Origin: an uncultured Lachnospiraceae bacterium | GTDB lineage: Bacteria; Bacillota; Clostridia; Lachnospirales; Lachnospiraceae | Assembly (NCBI GenBank): GCA_910588655.1 | Contig: CAJUPJ010000027.1 | Span: 1-49,003, forward strand | DNA: 49,003 bases | Reading direction: 5' to 3' | Shown here: piece after piece, positions 37,258-46,173 of the stretch | Position numbering within the stretch: position 1 is the first letter of the stretch | Layout: each line of letters starts with the position of its first letter | The notes under the pieces: generated by a model | Told to the model about the DNA's origin: nothing | Seen by the model: only the letters and a program-made list of their open reading frames with translations | Database searches by the model: none | Program-made: the position numbers and the translations under genes

Positions 37258-37443
37258 ATGAAAACAAATTATTTGATGAGCGCAGAAGATGTTGCAAATG
37301 AGCTGGGCATTTCCAAAGGTCATGCATATAAGATAATACGACAGCTTAATGAAGAATTGGAAAAGTCTGGCTTTATTGTGGTAACAGGGAAAATTCCTAA
37401 AGCATTTTGGGAAAAGAAGTTTTATGGTTATCAAACAGCATAA
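37258..37443 (+). CDS. Excisionase-like helix-turn-helix protein
   Basis: 61 residues. MSAEDVANELGISKGHAYKIIRQLNEEL is a winged-helix/excisionase-type fold; the tail is GKIPKAFWEKKFYG. Such proteins direct the integrase towards excision and can also regulate. TAGGAGGG precedes the ATG and the integrase starts 11 bases later. A close relative at 48820 (same KAFWE.KFYGY ending) belongs to the second element. Confidence 0.82.
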   Translation: MKTNYLMSAEDVANELGISKGHAYKIIRQLNEELEKSGFIVVTGKIPKAFWEKKFYGYQTA

Positions 37444-37454
37444 GGGAGGGAAAA

Positions 37455-38540
37455 ATGCCAGCATACAGGGACGAAAAGAGGAATACCTGGCTTAGTCTGT
37501 TTTACTATGAAGATTGGCAGGGGAACAAGAAGAAAAAGCAGAAACGTGGGTTTAAAACAAAGAAAGAAGCGTTGGAGTGGGAAAATAATTTCAAATTATC
37601 TGCCAATGCCAATATGGATATGGCATTGGGAGCATTTGTTGAGATTTATTTTCGTGATAAGGAAGGCGAGCTGAAAGAGCGTTCAATCAAGAATAAAAGA
37701 TACATGATAGAAGCTCATATTCTTCCGTATTTTGAAAATAAGAAAATGAATGAGATTACTCCGTCAGATATTATCCAGTGGCAAAACATAATGAGGGAAA
37801 AAGGGTATGCACAGACCTATCTCCGCATGGTGCAAAATCAAATTACCGCATTATTTACTCATGCAAGCAGTATTTACAATTTGTCAAATAATCCCTGTAA
37901 GAGAGTTAAAAAGATGGGAAAGCCGGATGCGGATAAATTGGACTTTTGGACGAAAGAGGAATATGACAAGTTTATCAGTACGGTTGAGGTTGGAAGCCGC
38001 TATTATGTAATTTTTGAAATTCTGTTTTGGACGGGAATAAGGGAAGGAGAATTACTTGCCTTAACAAAATCGGACGTAGATTTTCAGAACAACCGTATGA
38101 GCATCACAAAGACCTATTATCGGACAGAAAGACGTGATGTAATTACAGCACCCAAAACGGAACAATCTGTGCGAGTAATCGAACTACCAGAATTCTTGAC
38201 ACAGGAAATAAAAGAATATGTAGATAAGTTATATGAATTGCCGGATGATGAACGCATTTTCCCTATTGTTGCAGAAGCATTGCAACATAAATTGAAGCGG
38301 CAAGCGGAAAAGGCAGGAGTGAAAAAGATACGTGTCCATGATATTCGTCACAGCAGTGTAGCGTACCTTATCAATCAGGGCGTACAACCGTTGATTATTA
38401 AAGAACGGTTAGGGCATAAGGATATAAAAATCACATTGAACACGTATGGGCATTTGTATCCTAACCAACAAAGGCAAGTGGCGGATATGTTGAACCAACA
38501 AAAAATAAGCCCTAACAGCGGCAACTGTCAGGACTTATGA
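37455..38540 (+). CDS. int: Tyrosine recombinase (integrase)
   Basis: 361 residues. The N-terminal arm-binding domain (YRDEKRNTWLSLFYYEDW..KKKQKRGFKTKKEA) is followed by a SAM-like core-binding domain and a catalytic domain with R in TGIREGELLAL, the HxxR box VHDIRHSS, and the nucleophile tyrosine in TLNTYGHLYP. It probably performs tuf-specific integration and excision. AGGGAGGG precedes the ATG at 37455; the earlier in-frame start overlaps the excisionase gene and is not needed. Confidence 0.95.
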   Translation: MPAYRDEKRNTWLSLFYYEDWQGNKKKKQKRGFKTKKEALEWENNFKLSANANMDMALGAFVEIYFRDKEGELKERSIKNKRYMIEAHILPYFENKKMNEITPSDIIQWQNIMREKGYAQTYLRMVQNQITALFTHASSIYNLSNNPCKRVKKMGKPDADKLDFWTKEEYDKFISTVEVGSRYYVIFEILFWTGIREGELLALTKSDVDFQNNRMSITKTYYRTERRDVITAPKTEQSVRVIELPEFLTQEIKEYVDKLYELPDDERIFPIVAEALQHKLKRQAEKAGVKKIRVHDIRHSSVAYLINQGVQPLIIKERLGHKDIKITLNTYGHLYPNQQRQVADMLNQQKISPNSGNCQDL

Positions 38541-38631
38541 TAACTGGAAAACCTCTGTTATCAGTAATCACAATACAAGTATAGCAGAGGTTTCTTCCAA
38601 CGACAATAATTTTTTAGCAATGGAGGGCATG

Positions 38632-39612
38632 ATGGAAGAAACAAAAACAGGGTTACAGATGATAAAAATGTCGGAAATACAGTCGCAGGAAGTTTCTTGG
38701 CTGTGGTATCCGTTTATCCCTTATGGCAAGCTGACAATCATTCAAGGCGATCCGGGTGATGGAAAAACAACGCTTGTGCTGAATATAGCGGCATGGCTAT
38801 CAAAGGGAGAGGGATTAGACAGTGAGATGAAATTGTCTGAGCCTGTGAATGTAATTTATCAGAGTGCGGAAGATGGTTTGGCAGATACAGTTAAACCAAG
38901 ATTGGAGCTGGCAGGAGCAGACTGTGAGAGGATATTGGTTATTGATGAAAAGGAAAAATCTTTATCTATGGTTGATGAACGATTGGAAAAGGCGATTGTG
39001 CAGACGAAAGCAAGAATGTTAATTTTAGATCCAATACAGGCATATCTTGGCGGTGGTATGGATATGAACAGAGCAAATGAAGTAAGGGATATGACGAAGA
39101 AATTGGGAGCGTTAGCAGAGAAATATCAGTGTGCAATCGTTCTTATCGGTCACATGAATAAAGCGGCAGGAAATAAGGCTGCGTATCGGGGCATGGGTTC
39201 GATTGATTTCTTTGCAGTAGCAAGAAGCGTATTATTGGTTGGCAGGGTTGAAGGAGAACCAAATATTAGAGCAGTAGTGCAAATTAAAAATAACCTTGCT
39301 GCATTCGGACACCCGAAAGCATTTGCATTGTCGGAGGACGGTTTTCAATGGCTTGGAGATTATGAGATTACGGCTGATGAAGTCTTAGGCGGCATTGCCC
39401 CAAAAGCAAATAAAATGGAACAGGCGAAGCGATTGCTTAGGGAACTGGCTTTGACTTCTGATGCAATTCAGAGCAATGAGATTTTTGATATGGCGGACGA
39501 GCAGGGAATTTCAAAGAGGACATTGGAAAATGCAAAAAGGGAGCTTGGCATTCGGGCGAGGAAGATAAACAATTCTTGGTATTGGGAATTGGATAAGGTC
39601 AAGCCGGAATAA
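38632..39612 (+). CDS. RepA-like RecA-fold ATPase
   Basis: 326 residues from the ATG at 38632, with GGAGG just before; two earlier ATGs at 38620 and 38629 are possible. Walker A GDPGDGKTT near residue 40, Walker B RMLILDP near 125, and a GHMNKAAGNKAAYRGMGSIDF stretch resemble RepA/DnaB-type hexameric ATPases of mobile elements. The C-terminal part looks like a winged helix. It may help replicate the excised circle. It lies 91 bases after the integrase stop and before the mob region. Confidence 0.8.
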   Translation: MEETKTGLQMIKMSEIQSQEVSWLWYPFIPYGKLTIIQGDPGDGKTTLVLNIAAWLSKGEGLDSEMKLSEPVNVIYQSAEDGLADTVKPRLELAGADCERILVIDEKEKSLSMVDERLEKAIVQTKARMLILDPIQAYLGGGMDMNRANEVRDMTKKLGALAEKYQCAIVLIGHMNKAAGNKAAYRGMGSIDFFAVARSVLLVGRVEGEPNIRAVVQIKNNLAAFGHPKAFALSEDGFQWLGDYEITADEVLGGIAPKANKMEQAKRLLRELALTSDAIQSNEIFDMADEQGISKRTLENAKRELGIRARKINNSWYWELDKVKPE

Positions 39613-40062
39613 AAGGAAGAACGCAACAATGCAGACTATAAAGATTTTGCGGAGATGAATATTGCAAGGTTGCAAAATATATAGGCTTTGCATTGTTGCG
39701 GACTTGATTAAGATGCGTTTTCGCATGGATGAAATGAGTATATGAATAGGCGAAGTTATTTGCCAGCGTAAGCATGGCAATGCCCCATAAGTGCGAACTT
39801 AAGAAAAATGTATAGGAAAAATGCTGAAAATTCAAGGAAAAATAGGCACTGTAAATTTTTGGATAATTTTTCTAATAGAACGTAAAAGTAGCTATTTTAT
39901 AGAATATTTTTTCAAGATAATAAAATATAAAATTTTATCTTTTCTCTTAATTTTACTGGTTTTTTGTGCAATTTTTTCTTAAGTTCGCGCCTATGTGGCA
40001 ATGCCCCCGGCAGGGCGCAAAGGCACTTTTGATAAAGCGGAGCGTGTCGAAAGTGCTTTTGC
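39613..40062 (+). other. Repeat-rich intergenic region before the relaxase
   Basis: Contains GCGAACTTAAGAAAAA (about 39788) and its inverted copy TTTTTCTTAAGTTCGC (about 39972), plus GGCAATGCCCC as a direct repeat at about 39777 and 40000. GCACTTTTGA and TCGAAAGTGC form an inverted repeat at 40023-40055. No gene is seen. These may belong to the transfer or replication origin. Confidence 0.55.
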
Positions 40063-40083
40063 GTTACTTTCGCAGAAAGTAAC
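40063..40083 (+). other. Candidate oriT hairpin
   Basis: GTTACTTTC and GAAAGTAAC are a perfect 9-bp inverted repeat with a GCA centre, 59 bases before the relaxase gene. MobV oriT sites such as that of pMV158 have an ACTTTAT/ATAAAGT-type inverted repeat in the same position. Confidence 0.5.
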
Positions 40084-40141
40084 AAAGGCTGTGCCTGTCG
40101 GCACAAAATATAACAGATAAAAATAAAGAAGATGGGAAGGT

Positions 40142-41521
40142 GTGAAATTATTGGAGAGGACAATCAGCGGCATGATGGGAAAAGGTTCTGTCAGCCATAA
40201 TACGAGAACTTTCAGCGCAAAGAATGTAGATATGGAACGAAGCGAATATAATATAGAGTTCTGCCATTTGGATATTAAAAAGGTATATCACGAATTGTTT
40301 GATGATGCGTTGGAGCGTTACAATGGAAAGCAGAAACGGAGTGACCGAAAAATTGACAATTATTATGAGAAGATAAGACAGAGTAAGCAGGAGAAGTTAT
40401 TTCACGAGGTTATTCTTCAGATTGGGAATAAAGATGATACGAATGCCAAAAGCGAAGAAGGGCAGCTTGCAAAGGAAATATTGATAGAGTTTATGGAAGA
40501 TTTTCAGAAAAGAAATCCGAATCTATATGTGTTTTCGGCGCATCTGCATATGGATGAGGAAACGCCACACGTTCATATTGATTTTGTTCCTTTTATCCGT
40601 AACAGCAAGCGTGGACTTGATACGAGAGTTTCGCTGAAAGGCGCACTGGCAGAGCAGGGATTTAAAGGCGGTACAAGAAGCGCAACGGAATGGAATCAAT
40701 GGATAGAATCTGAAAAGCAGGAACTTTCAAAAGTTGCGGAAAGATATGGGGTGCGGTGGAAACAGTTAGGAACGCATAATAAGCATTTATCTGTGTTGGA
40801 CTTTGAAAAACAGGAGAGAGCGAAAGAAGTCGCAAAATTGGAAAAGGCGGTATCCAATAATAAAGCGGAATTATCCCACATTATTTATCAGCAAGTCTTG
40901 GCTGAAAATGAAATGGAGAAGATAAAGCAAGAGAATGAAGCTGTCCGGCAAGAAACAACAGAGCTTTCCGCAACCAATGATTTATTAAGGGAGCAGACGG
41001 ATGGATTGATGGAGAATAGAGAAAAGCTGATGTCTGATAATAAAGCATTGGAACAGCGACAGAAAAAGTTGCAGCAGGATATTGAGAAAATGGCTGATTC
41101 TAAAGTGACATTGGAACGTAACATACATGTCTATGATGAAGATGCAAGATGGCAGTTGCCGGAGCCGGCTGCTTTAATGGGCGCAAAGGCTTATCGGGAA
41201 AAGAACGCTATGCCACTTGTGGAAAGGCTGAAAGAAATTGTAAAAAGCCTTACAATAAAATGTGTCAACCTCATGGATCAGATTAAGCAGTTAAAGGCAA
41301 AAGTCACAAAACAGGCAGAGGATATTGATTTCTATAAAAGTAAGGTACATCAGCAGTATGTAAAATTAGAACAGTTGCAGGAAAAAGCGGATGATTTTGA
41401 GCGTGTGAAACAATATGTCGGGGTAGACAAAATTGATATTATTGTGACAAATGCAAGGGAATTGGAACGAATCGCACAGAGTGAAAAACAGCAGAACAGA
41501 GCGTATGGAATGGGCAGATAA
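40142..41521 (+). CDS. mob: MobV-type relaxase (Mob_Pre family)
   Basis: 459 residues from GTG with GGGAAGG upstream. The N-terminal relaxase domain has the metal-binding motif HLHMDEETPHVHIDF near 140-155. A long coiled coil (about 230-340) and a second helical block follow, as in MobM-like proteins. It would nick the nearby oriT and pilot the strand into a recipient through a helper conjugation system. The N-terminal region before the motif is longer than in the smallest MobV proteins. Confidence 0.9.
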   Translation: MKLLERTISGMMGKGSVSHNTRTFSAKNVDMERSEYNIEFCHLDIKKVYHELFDDALERYNGKQKRSDRKIDNYYEKIRQSKQEKLFHEVILQIGNKDDTNAKSEEGQLAKEILIEFMEDFQKRNPNLYVFSAHLHMDEETPHVHIDFVPFIRNSKRGLDTRVSLKGALAEQGFKGGTRSATEWNQWIESEKQELSKVAERYGVRWKQLGTHNKHLSVLDFEKQERAKEVAKLEKAVSNNKAELSHIIYQQVLAENEMEKIKQENEAVRQETTELSATNDLLREQTDGLMENREKLMSDNKALEQRQKKLQQDIEKMADSKVTLERNIHVYDEDARWQLPEPAALMGAKAYREKNAMPLVERLKEIVKSLTIKCVNLMDQIKQLKAKVTKQAEDIDFYKSKVHQQYVKLEQLQEKADDFERVKQYVGVDKIDIIVTNARELERIAQSEKQQNRAYGMGR

Positions 41522-41537
41522 GAAAGGACGGATTGAT

Positions 41538-41909
41538 ATGATGGATAATGGAAATTGGAGCGAACAGTATTCTATGGAAAATATTATGGGTTGTGAATAC
41601 AACATGGATAACGGTTATGTGGAAGTTTATTATTCTGACGGCAATATTTTGCAGTTGAAATGTGAAGAAATAGAAGCTAATCTGCACACCACAGAACAAT
41701 CGCTTGCGAAGCTGCATAAGTTGTTGGATGATAAGCCGATTGAGTATGTTGCAATGGCGTTGTCGGGAGAACTGCAAGCCTATTGTGATATAGAGGCGGA
41801 TATGGTAAAAGGGATGTTTGGCACAATTGTTCAAGGATATTTGAAGCAGGGATACAGTAAAACTATGGCAGAAGCGTTGGCAAGAGAATTTTTTAGATAT
41901 GAAAGTTGA
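41538..41909 (+). CDS. Small accessory protein (DUF6061-like)
   Basis: 123 residues from the ATG at 41538, after GAAAGGACGG. The part YNMDNGYVEVYYSDG and the following block ending in EYVAMALSGEL resemble proteins I recall as DUF6061 on clostridial mobile elements; the C-terminal helix (TMAEALAREFFRY) is extra. No function known. It starts 16 bases after the relaxase gene and is probably cotranscribed. Confidence 0.6.
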   Translation: MMDNGNWSEQYSMENIMGCEYNMDNGYVEVYYSDGNILQLKCEEIEANLHTTEQSLAKLHKLLDDKPIEYVAMALSGELQAYCDIEADMVKGMFGTIVQGYLKQGYSKTMAEALAREFFRYES

Positions 41910-41916
41910 GGGAAAT

Positions 41917-42231
41917 ATGACAGATACAGAGAAAAAAGTAATGGTGCGGTTATGCATGAAGATTTTGACAGAAACAGAGTTATACGAAATGGATATGGAG
42001 GTGCGGAATTTGGTGGATTGGATATGCGTTTCGGAGCAGATGAAAGAGAATAACAATAAAATCCGCAGTCTGACAGGGGAATACAAACAGATAGAACCGG
42101 AGTGCCGAGAGGGTGTCAGAGAAAAATTAGAACGTATGAAAAAACTGTGTGAGGAACGTAATGGTTTGTATGAAAAGCAGAATGAGTTGAGAGGGCAGAG
42201 GGAGAAGCTGGAGAGGAGTTTTACAAAATAA
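41917..42231 (+). CDS. Small coiled-coil hypothetical protein
   Basis: 104 residues, MTDTEKKVMVRLC... with a charged coiled-coil second half (REKLERMKKLCEERNGLYEK). GAGGGAA precedes the ATG at 41917; a frame start at 41899 overlaps the previous gene. I do not recognise it. It ends the mob gene group; a terminator-like hairpin follows. Confidence 0.55.
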   Translation: MTDTEKKVMVRLCMKILTETELYEMDMEVRNLVDWICVSEQMKENNNKIRSLTGEYKQIEPECREGVREKLERMKKLCEERNGLYEKQNELRGQREKLERSFTK

Positions 42232-42248
42232 TAAAAGATATAAGTGTA

Positions 42249-42279
42249 AGGGCAGGCAAATATGATCTGCCCTTTCCTT
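42249..42279 (+). terminator. Terminator after the mob group
   Basis: AGGGCAG pairs with CTGCCCT, followed by a weak T-rich tract. It separates the mob group from the defence operon. Confidence 0.6.
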
Positions 42280-42293
42280 AATGATATTTTATG

Positions 42294-42313
42294 ACATGGT
42301 GCTAGCACCATGT
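42294..42313 (+). promoter_or_regulatory. 20-bp perfect palindrome before the defence operon
   Basis: ACATGGTGCTAGCACCATGT is a perfect palindrome about 230 bases before the methyltransferase gene. It might be an operator, or part of a terminator arrangement. The gap 42314-42474 also has an AT-rich inverted repeat at about 42439-42466. Confidence 0.5.
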
Positions 42314-42474
42314 TTAAGATGGATATTAGATAATATTACATATATTCTGTTGAGTATATTATGCTATCTATGCGAATTTTAGAAAATATTTGTTTGGTAT
42401 AATTTTATGGAAAAAGTTTTGAAGATGTGATAATATTATTTTGGGTTTTTATAAGAAAAAACCAAAATAAGAAC

Positions 42475-42503
42475 TTGTGTTCGAGTTTGAAATATGTTAT
42501 TAT
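42475..42503 (+). promoter_or_regulatory. Promoter of the defence operon
   Basis: TTGTGT (42475-42480) and TATTAT (42498-42503), 17-base spacer, 36 bases before the ATG. It is a moderate match. Confidence 0.5.
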
Positions 42504-42539
42504 GGCTTAGATAGATGAATAGAGTTAAGGAGCGATTTT

Positions 42540-43400
42540 ATGAAAACAGTAGGTATGCCAGCCATAGATATGGATAAGGTAATAAATCAGCTTTTTGAGG
42601 GCGATTGCCTTGAATATATGAATGAAATACCAGATGGTAGTGTAGATATGGTTCTCTGTGACTTGCCATATGGAATGACACAAAATGAATGGGACTGCTA
42701 TATTTCTTTAGACGAGTTATGGAAACAGTATAATCGGATTATTAAACCAAATGGTGCAATTGTATTGACTTCTAATGGAGTATTTACAGCGAAGCTTATT
42801 TTAAGTCAGCCTAATATTTATAAATATAAGTGGGTTTGGGAAAAATCAAAACCAACTAATTTTCTGAATGCTAAAAAGCAACCGCTTAGAAAACATGAAG
42901 ATGTGTGTGTGTTTTATAAGAAGCAACCGACATATCATCCGCAGATGACACAAGGTGAGCCGTATGATAAAGGAACAAGAAAAAACCAATTGTGTGGAAA
43001 TTATGGTGATTTTGAACCAGTCCACGTGGCAAGCGAGGGAGAACGTTATCCAACGGATATCATATATGTTAAAACTGCTGAATGTGAGGGGGCTGTATTG
43101 CATCCAACGCAAAAACCAATAGAATTGGGAAGATACATGATACGAACATATACAAATCCAGGGGATGTTGTCTTGGATAACACTTTTGGAAGCGGTTCAT
43201 TTTTGGTTGCTGCATTAATGGAAGGAAGAAATTTTATTGGTATTGAAAAGAATGAAAATGTAGCATTGTTTAAAAGAGAAGAAATTGATTATATAGATGT
43301 TGCAAAGAGAAGATTATTTTTGGCATGGGAGCAGCTAGATAAAAAGACACGCAAATATATAAAGGAGCAAAATCTTATTTCTGAATTTAACGAGAGGTAG
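42540..43400 (+). CDS. Site-specific DNA methyltransferase (beta-type)
   Basis: 286 residues. The catalytic motif IV DLPYG (41-45, usual form DPPY) comes before the SAM motif NTFGSGS (214-220), the beta-class order. Its style (CDLPYGMTQNEWD, HPTQKP) is that of phage and mobile-element adenine or N4-cytosine methyltransferases. TAAGGAG precedes the ATG. The stop touches the ATG of the next gene, so the two are coupled. It may protect self DNA from the nuclease-methyltransferase that follows. Confidence 0.9.
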   Translation: MKTVGMPAIDMDKVINQLFEGDCLEYMNEIPDGSVDMVLCDLPYGMTQNEWDCYISLDELWKQYNRIIKPNGAIVLTSNGVFTAKLILSQPNIYKYKWVWEKSKPTNFLNAKKQPLRKHEDVCVFYKKQPTYHPQMTQGEPYDKGTRKNQLCGNYGDFEPVHVASEGERYPTDIIYVKTAECEGAVLHPTQKPIELGRYMIRTYTNPGDVVLDNTFGSGSFLVAALMEGRNFIGIEKNENVALFKREEIDYIDVAKRRLFLAWEQLDKKTRKYIKEQNLISEFNER

Positions 43401-46157
43401 ATGTGTATGGGTACAATTGTTAGACGTAATGAAAGAAGTTGGGCTATTGTTATTATTTCAGAAATAAGAGCAATGCTTAAAGGAATGAATTTAAAGATTA
43501 AAAGTGCAGGCGGGGAGAGTACTCTTTCTGTAAATAAGAAAAGTATGTTTCCTGATGTTTTACTATATGAAGATGAAGCACAAAACAGGATTTTACAGGG
43601 GTGGGAACTCAAGATGCCGGATGTCTTAATTACGGATGAAGCATTGATAAAGGACGCAACCAGAAAAGCAGTTGCTTTAGATTTAAACAGTTTTGTTATT
43701 TGGAATTTTACATATGGGAAATTATATATAAAAAGTGTGAGTGGCGATTTTGAGGAAGCTAAAGTATGGAGTGGGACGAATCATATAAAGAATCGAGAAG
43801 ATGTAACCACATACAAAGCAGAGTGGTTGCCAATTATAAAAGACATTGTTTTAACAGTAAATGAATTTTTGGTGAATGGTACAATATCGGCATCGCCTAT
43901 TGAAACAACGATATCTGATGGACTTATGACAGAAATAATCCAAAGGAATAAGGATTTGGTTGCTGAAAACCTTATTTTAGAAGTTGGCAGCAATATGACA
44001 ATGGAGAGTCGGTTGAAAGTATGGTGGAATGCATTCCATGAAGAATATGATAAAGATGAGAATGATATGTATTCTGCGTATGCAAAGTCTATTTTGCTTA
44101 ATTGGACAAACAGAATCATGTTTGCGAATACGATAAAGAAGTACCATAACTGCGCTTATGAGATAGATAGAATTGATAGTACATCTACACCTTCAGATGG
44201 AAATGCAATTATTGATGAAATTGTAGAACAAGGGGATTTTTATAATGTATTTAAAAGATTGGAATACAACGAGATTGTGCCAGAGGACACATGGATAGAT
44301 ATTGTGGATTACAATCAGTTTTTGGTGGAAAACAGAATAGAAAAAATTGCTCAGGCAGCTTTACAAGAAATGCTGGAAAAAACAGTAAATACAGCAAAAA
44401 GAGAAATAAGAGGACAATATGCGACACCATATTGTTTGGCAGATTTACTTTGCCAAATAACGATTCATAATTGGAATGATGAATGTGCAGATTTGTGTGC
44501 GGGAACTGGTACGATTGCGAGAGCAATCATTAAGAATAAAACGGAAAGACTGCACAATTCAGAAGCTGCATTTACAACTATGTGGATATCTGATAAATAT
44601 GCATATCCATTACAGATTGCCAATATTGCAGTAACGAATATGGAAGCATTGAATATTCCGTTAAATATATTTCAGTCAGATATATTTGCTGTAAAAAGCG
44701 GAGATAAAATAGAAATAAAAAGCCCGATTGACGGTAGCGGAATTGAAAAAGAAATTCCAAGCTTTGGAGCTATTGTTTCTAACTTGCCATTTGTTGAGTA
44801 CAATAAAATAGCTGCTGATGAAATAGAATATATTAGTGAATATAGACAGCGGATAAAAGATAATACAGGTATAGAATTTACATTGGGAAAGACGGATTTG
44901 TATAATTATCTTCCATTTAAATTGTATGAATTATTAGAAGATGGAGGAAGATTGGGAATCATTTTATCAAATTCGTGGCTTGGAACGGATATTGGTAAGA
45001 AGTTTTTTGATGCATTGCAGTACTATTATGATATCCATACAGTAGTAATAAGTAATTGCAGACGTTGGTTTAAGAACGCAGATGTTGTAGCGACTTTGTT
45101 GATATTACAGAAAAAAGAAATTGCAAGACCGAATCAGAGGTTAAAAATAAACTTTTGGATGCTGAATAAAGAGATAGAACAACTTAATAGACATGAAAAG
45201 GAAACAATCATAAATAGTATTGTGTTGGGGGAAGAAATTGACAGAACAGTGGTTTCTGTAAAAAAATATTCTATTGATATGATTAAGAAAATTACAGATA
45301 AGGGTATAACGTTGAATGCCTTATTTCACGATGTATCATGGGTTGAAAAGCTGGAAGAATGTATAATTCCGATCGAAAAACTTCTTACTGTAAAAAGAGG
45401 CGAACGTAGAGGATGGAACGATTTGTTTTATCCGTCTGAAAATAGTGGGATTGAGAGTGAATATATTAAGCCAGTGTTAAAAAATCCGGCGTTATTAAAA
45501 TCGTATACAGCACAAACGGATATTGTTGCATTTTGCTGTCATAAATCGAAAGATGAATTGCGACAATTAGGACATGTAGGGGCATTAAATTGGATAGAAA
45601 AGTTTGAGAATATTAGAAATGGAACAGGCAAATTATTACCAGAAGCATTAAAACGTTCAGGAAGTTTTTGGTATGAAATGGATGATACAACAAAAGCAGA
45701 CTTTGTGACTGCGCTTAACCCTGATAAACGTTTATTTGTAGCAAAGTTTGATGAGAGCACATTCGTAGACCAACGCTTTACGAGAATGCTAATGAAGAAT
45801 ACAAATATATCGAAAGATTTATTACATGCATTATTGAATTCTTTATTTGGTATGTTTGCAATTGAAGCGATTGGTTTTGGTCGGGGGTTAGGCGTGTTAG
45901 ATGCGAGTAGCACCAAACTGAAGAACATGTATATGATAAATCCGCAAATTATATCAGATACGGACGCTTTGGAGATTGTGGAGTTGTTTGGCAAAGTCAA
46001 AAACCGTAATGTTATGGATACAGAAGATGAGTTAAAAGATGCAGATAGGGAGATATTTGATCGTAGGATATTGAAGGCAATAGGGCATGAGGAGTTATAT
46101 GATGCAATAAAGGGTTCTTTGTTGTCGATGCAATATACTCGGCATACAGTTAAATAA
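43401..46157 (+). CDS. Nuclease-methyltransferase fusion (type IIG-like)
   Basis: 918 residues. Residues about 15-110 look like a PD-(D/E)xK nuclease: PD at 51-52, then WELK with E69 and K71. A helical linker follows, then an N6-adenine methyltransferase domain with RGQYATP, the SAM motif DLCAGTGT (364-371) and the catalytic motif NLPF (461-464) where NPPF/Y is usual. The C-terminal third should be the target-recognition part. It probably cuts or modifies DNA in one polypeptide. Start immediately after the previous stop. The NLPF change might affect methylation. Confidence 0.8.
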   Translation: MCMGTIVRRNERSWAIVIISEIRAMLKGMNLKIKSAGGESTLSVNKKSMFPDVLLYEDEAQNRILQGWELKMPDVLITDEALIKDATRKAVALDLNSFVIWNFTYGKLYIKSVSGDFEEAKVWSGTNHIKNREDVTTYKAEWLPIIKDIVLTVNEFLVNGTISASPIETTISDGLMTEIIQRNKDLVAENLILEVGSNMTMESRLKVWWNAFHEEYDKDENDMYSAYAKSILLNWTNRIMFANTIKKYHNCAYEIDRIDSTSTPSDGNAIIDEIVEQGDFYNVFKRLEYNEIVPEDTWIDIVDYNQFLVENRIEKIAQAALQEMLEKTVNTAKREIRGQYATPYCLADLLCQITIHNWNDECADLCAGTGTIARAIIKNKTERLHNSEAAFTTMWISDKYAYPLQIANIAVTNMEALNIPLNIFQSDIFAVKSGDKIEIKSPIDGSGIEKEIPSFGAIVSNLPFVEYNKIAADEIEYISEYRQRIKDNTGIEFTLGKTDLYNYLPFKLYELLEDGGRLGIILSNSWLGTDIGKKFFDALQYYYDIHTVVISNCRRWFKNADVVATLLILQKKEIARPNQRLKINFWMLNKEIEQLNRHEKETIINSIVLGEEIDRTVVSVKKYSIDMIKKITDKGITLNALFHDVSWVEKLEECIIPIEKLLTVKRGERRGWNDLFYPSENSGIESEYIKPVLKNPALLKSYTAQTDIVAFCCHKSKDELRQLGHVGALNWIEKFENIRNGTGKLLPEALKRSGSFWYEMDDTTKADFVTALNPDKRLFVAKFDESTFVDQRFTRMLMKNTNISKDLLHALLNSLFGMFAIEAIGFGRGLGVLDASSTKLKNMYMINPQIISDTDALEIVELFGKVKNRNVMDTEDELKDADREIFDRRILKAIGHEELYDAIKGSLLSMQYTRHTVK

Positions 46158-46173
46158 GTGAGGAGGAATGAAA

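Noticed and set aside
39784..39797. ATAAGTGCGAAC resembles the IncQ-type nick region
   Set aside because: The relaxase has the MobV HxH pattern, and the hairpin at 40063 fits that family better; the likeness is short.
41439..42311. 290-codon minus-strand frame over the end of the mob group
   Set aside because: It overlaps three sense genes and the terminator and has a cysteine/phenylalanine-rich shadow composition.
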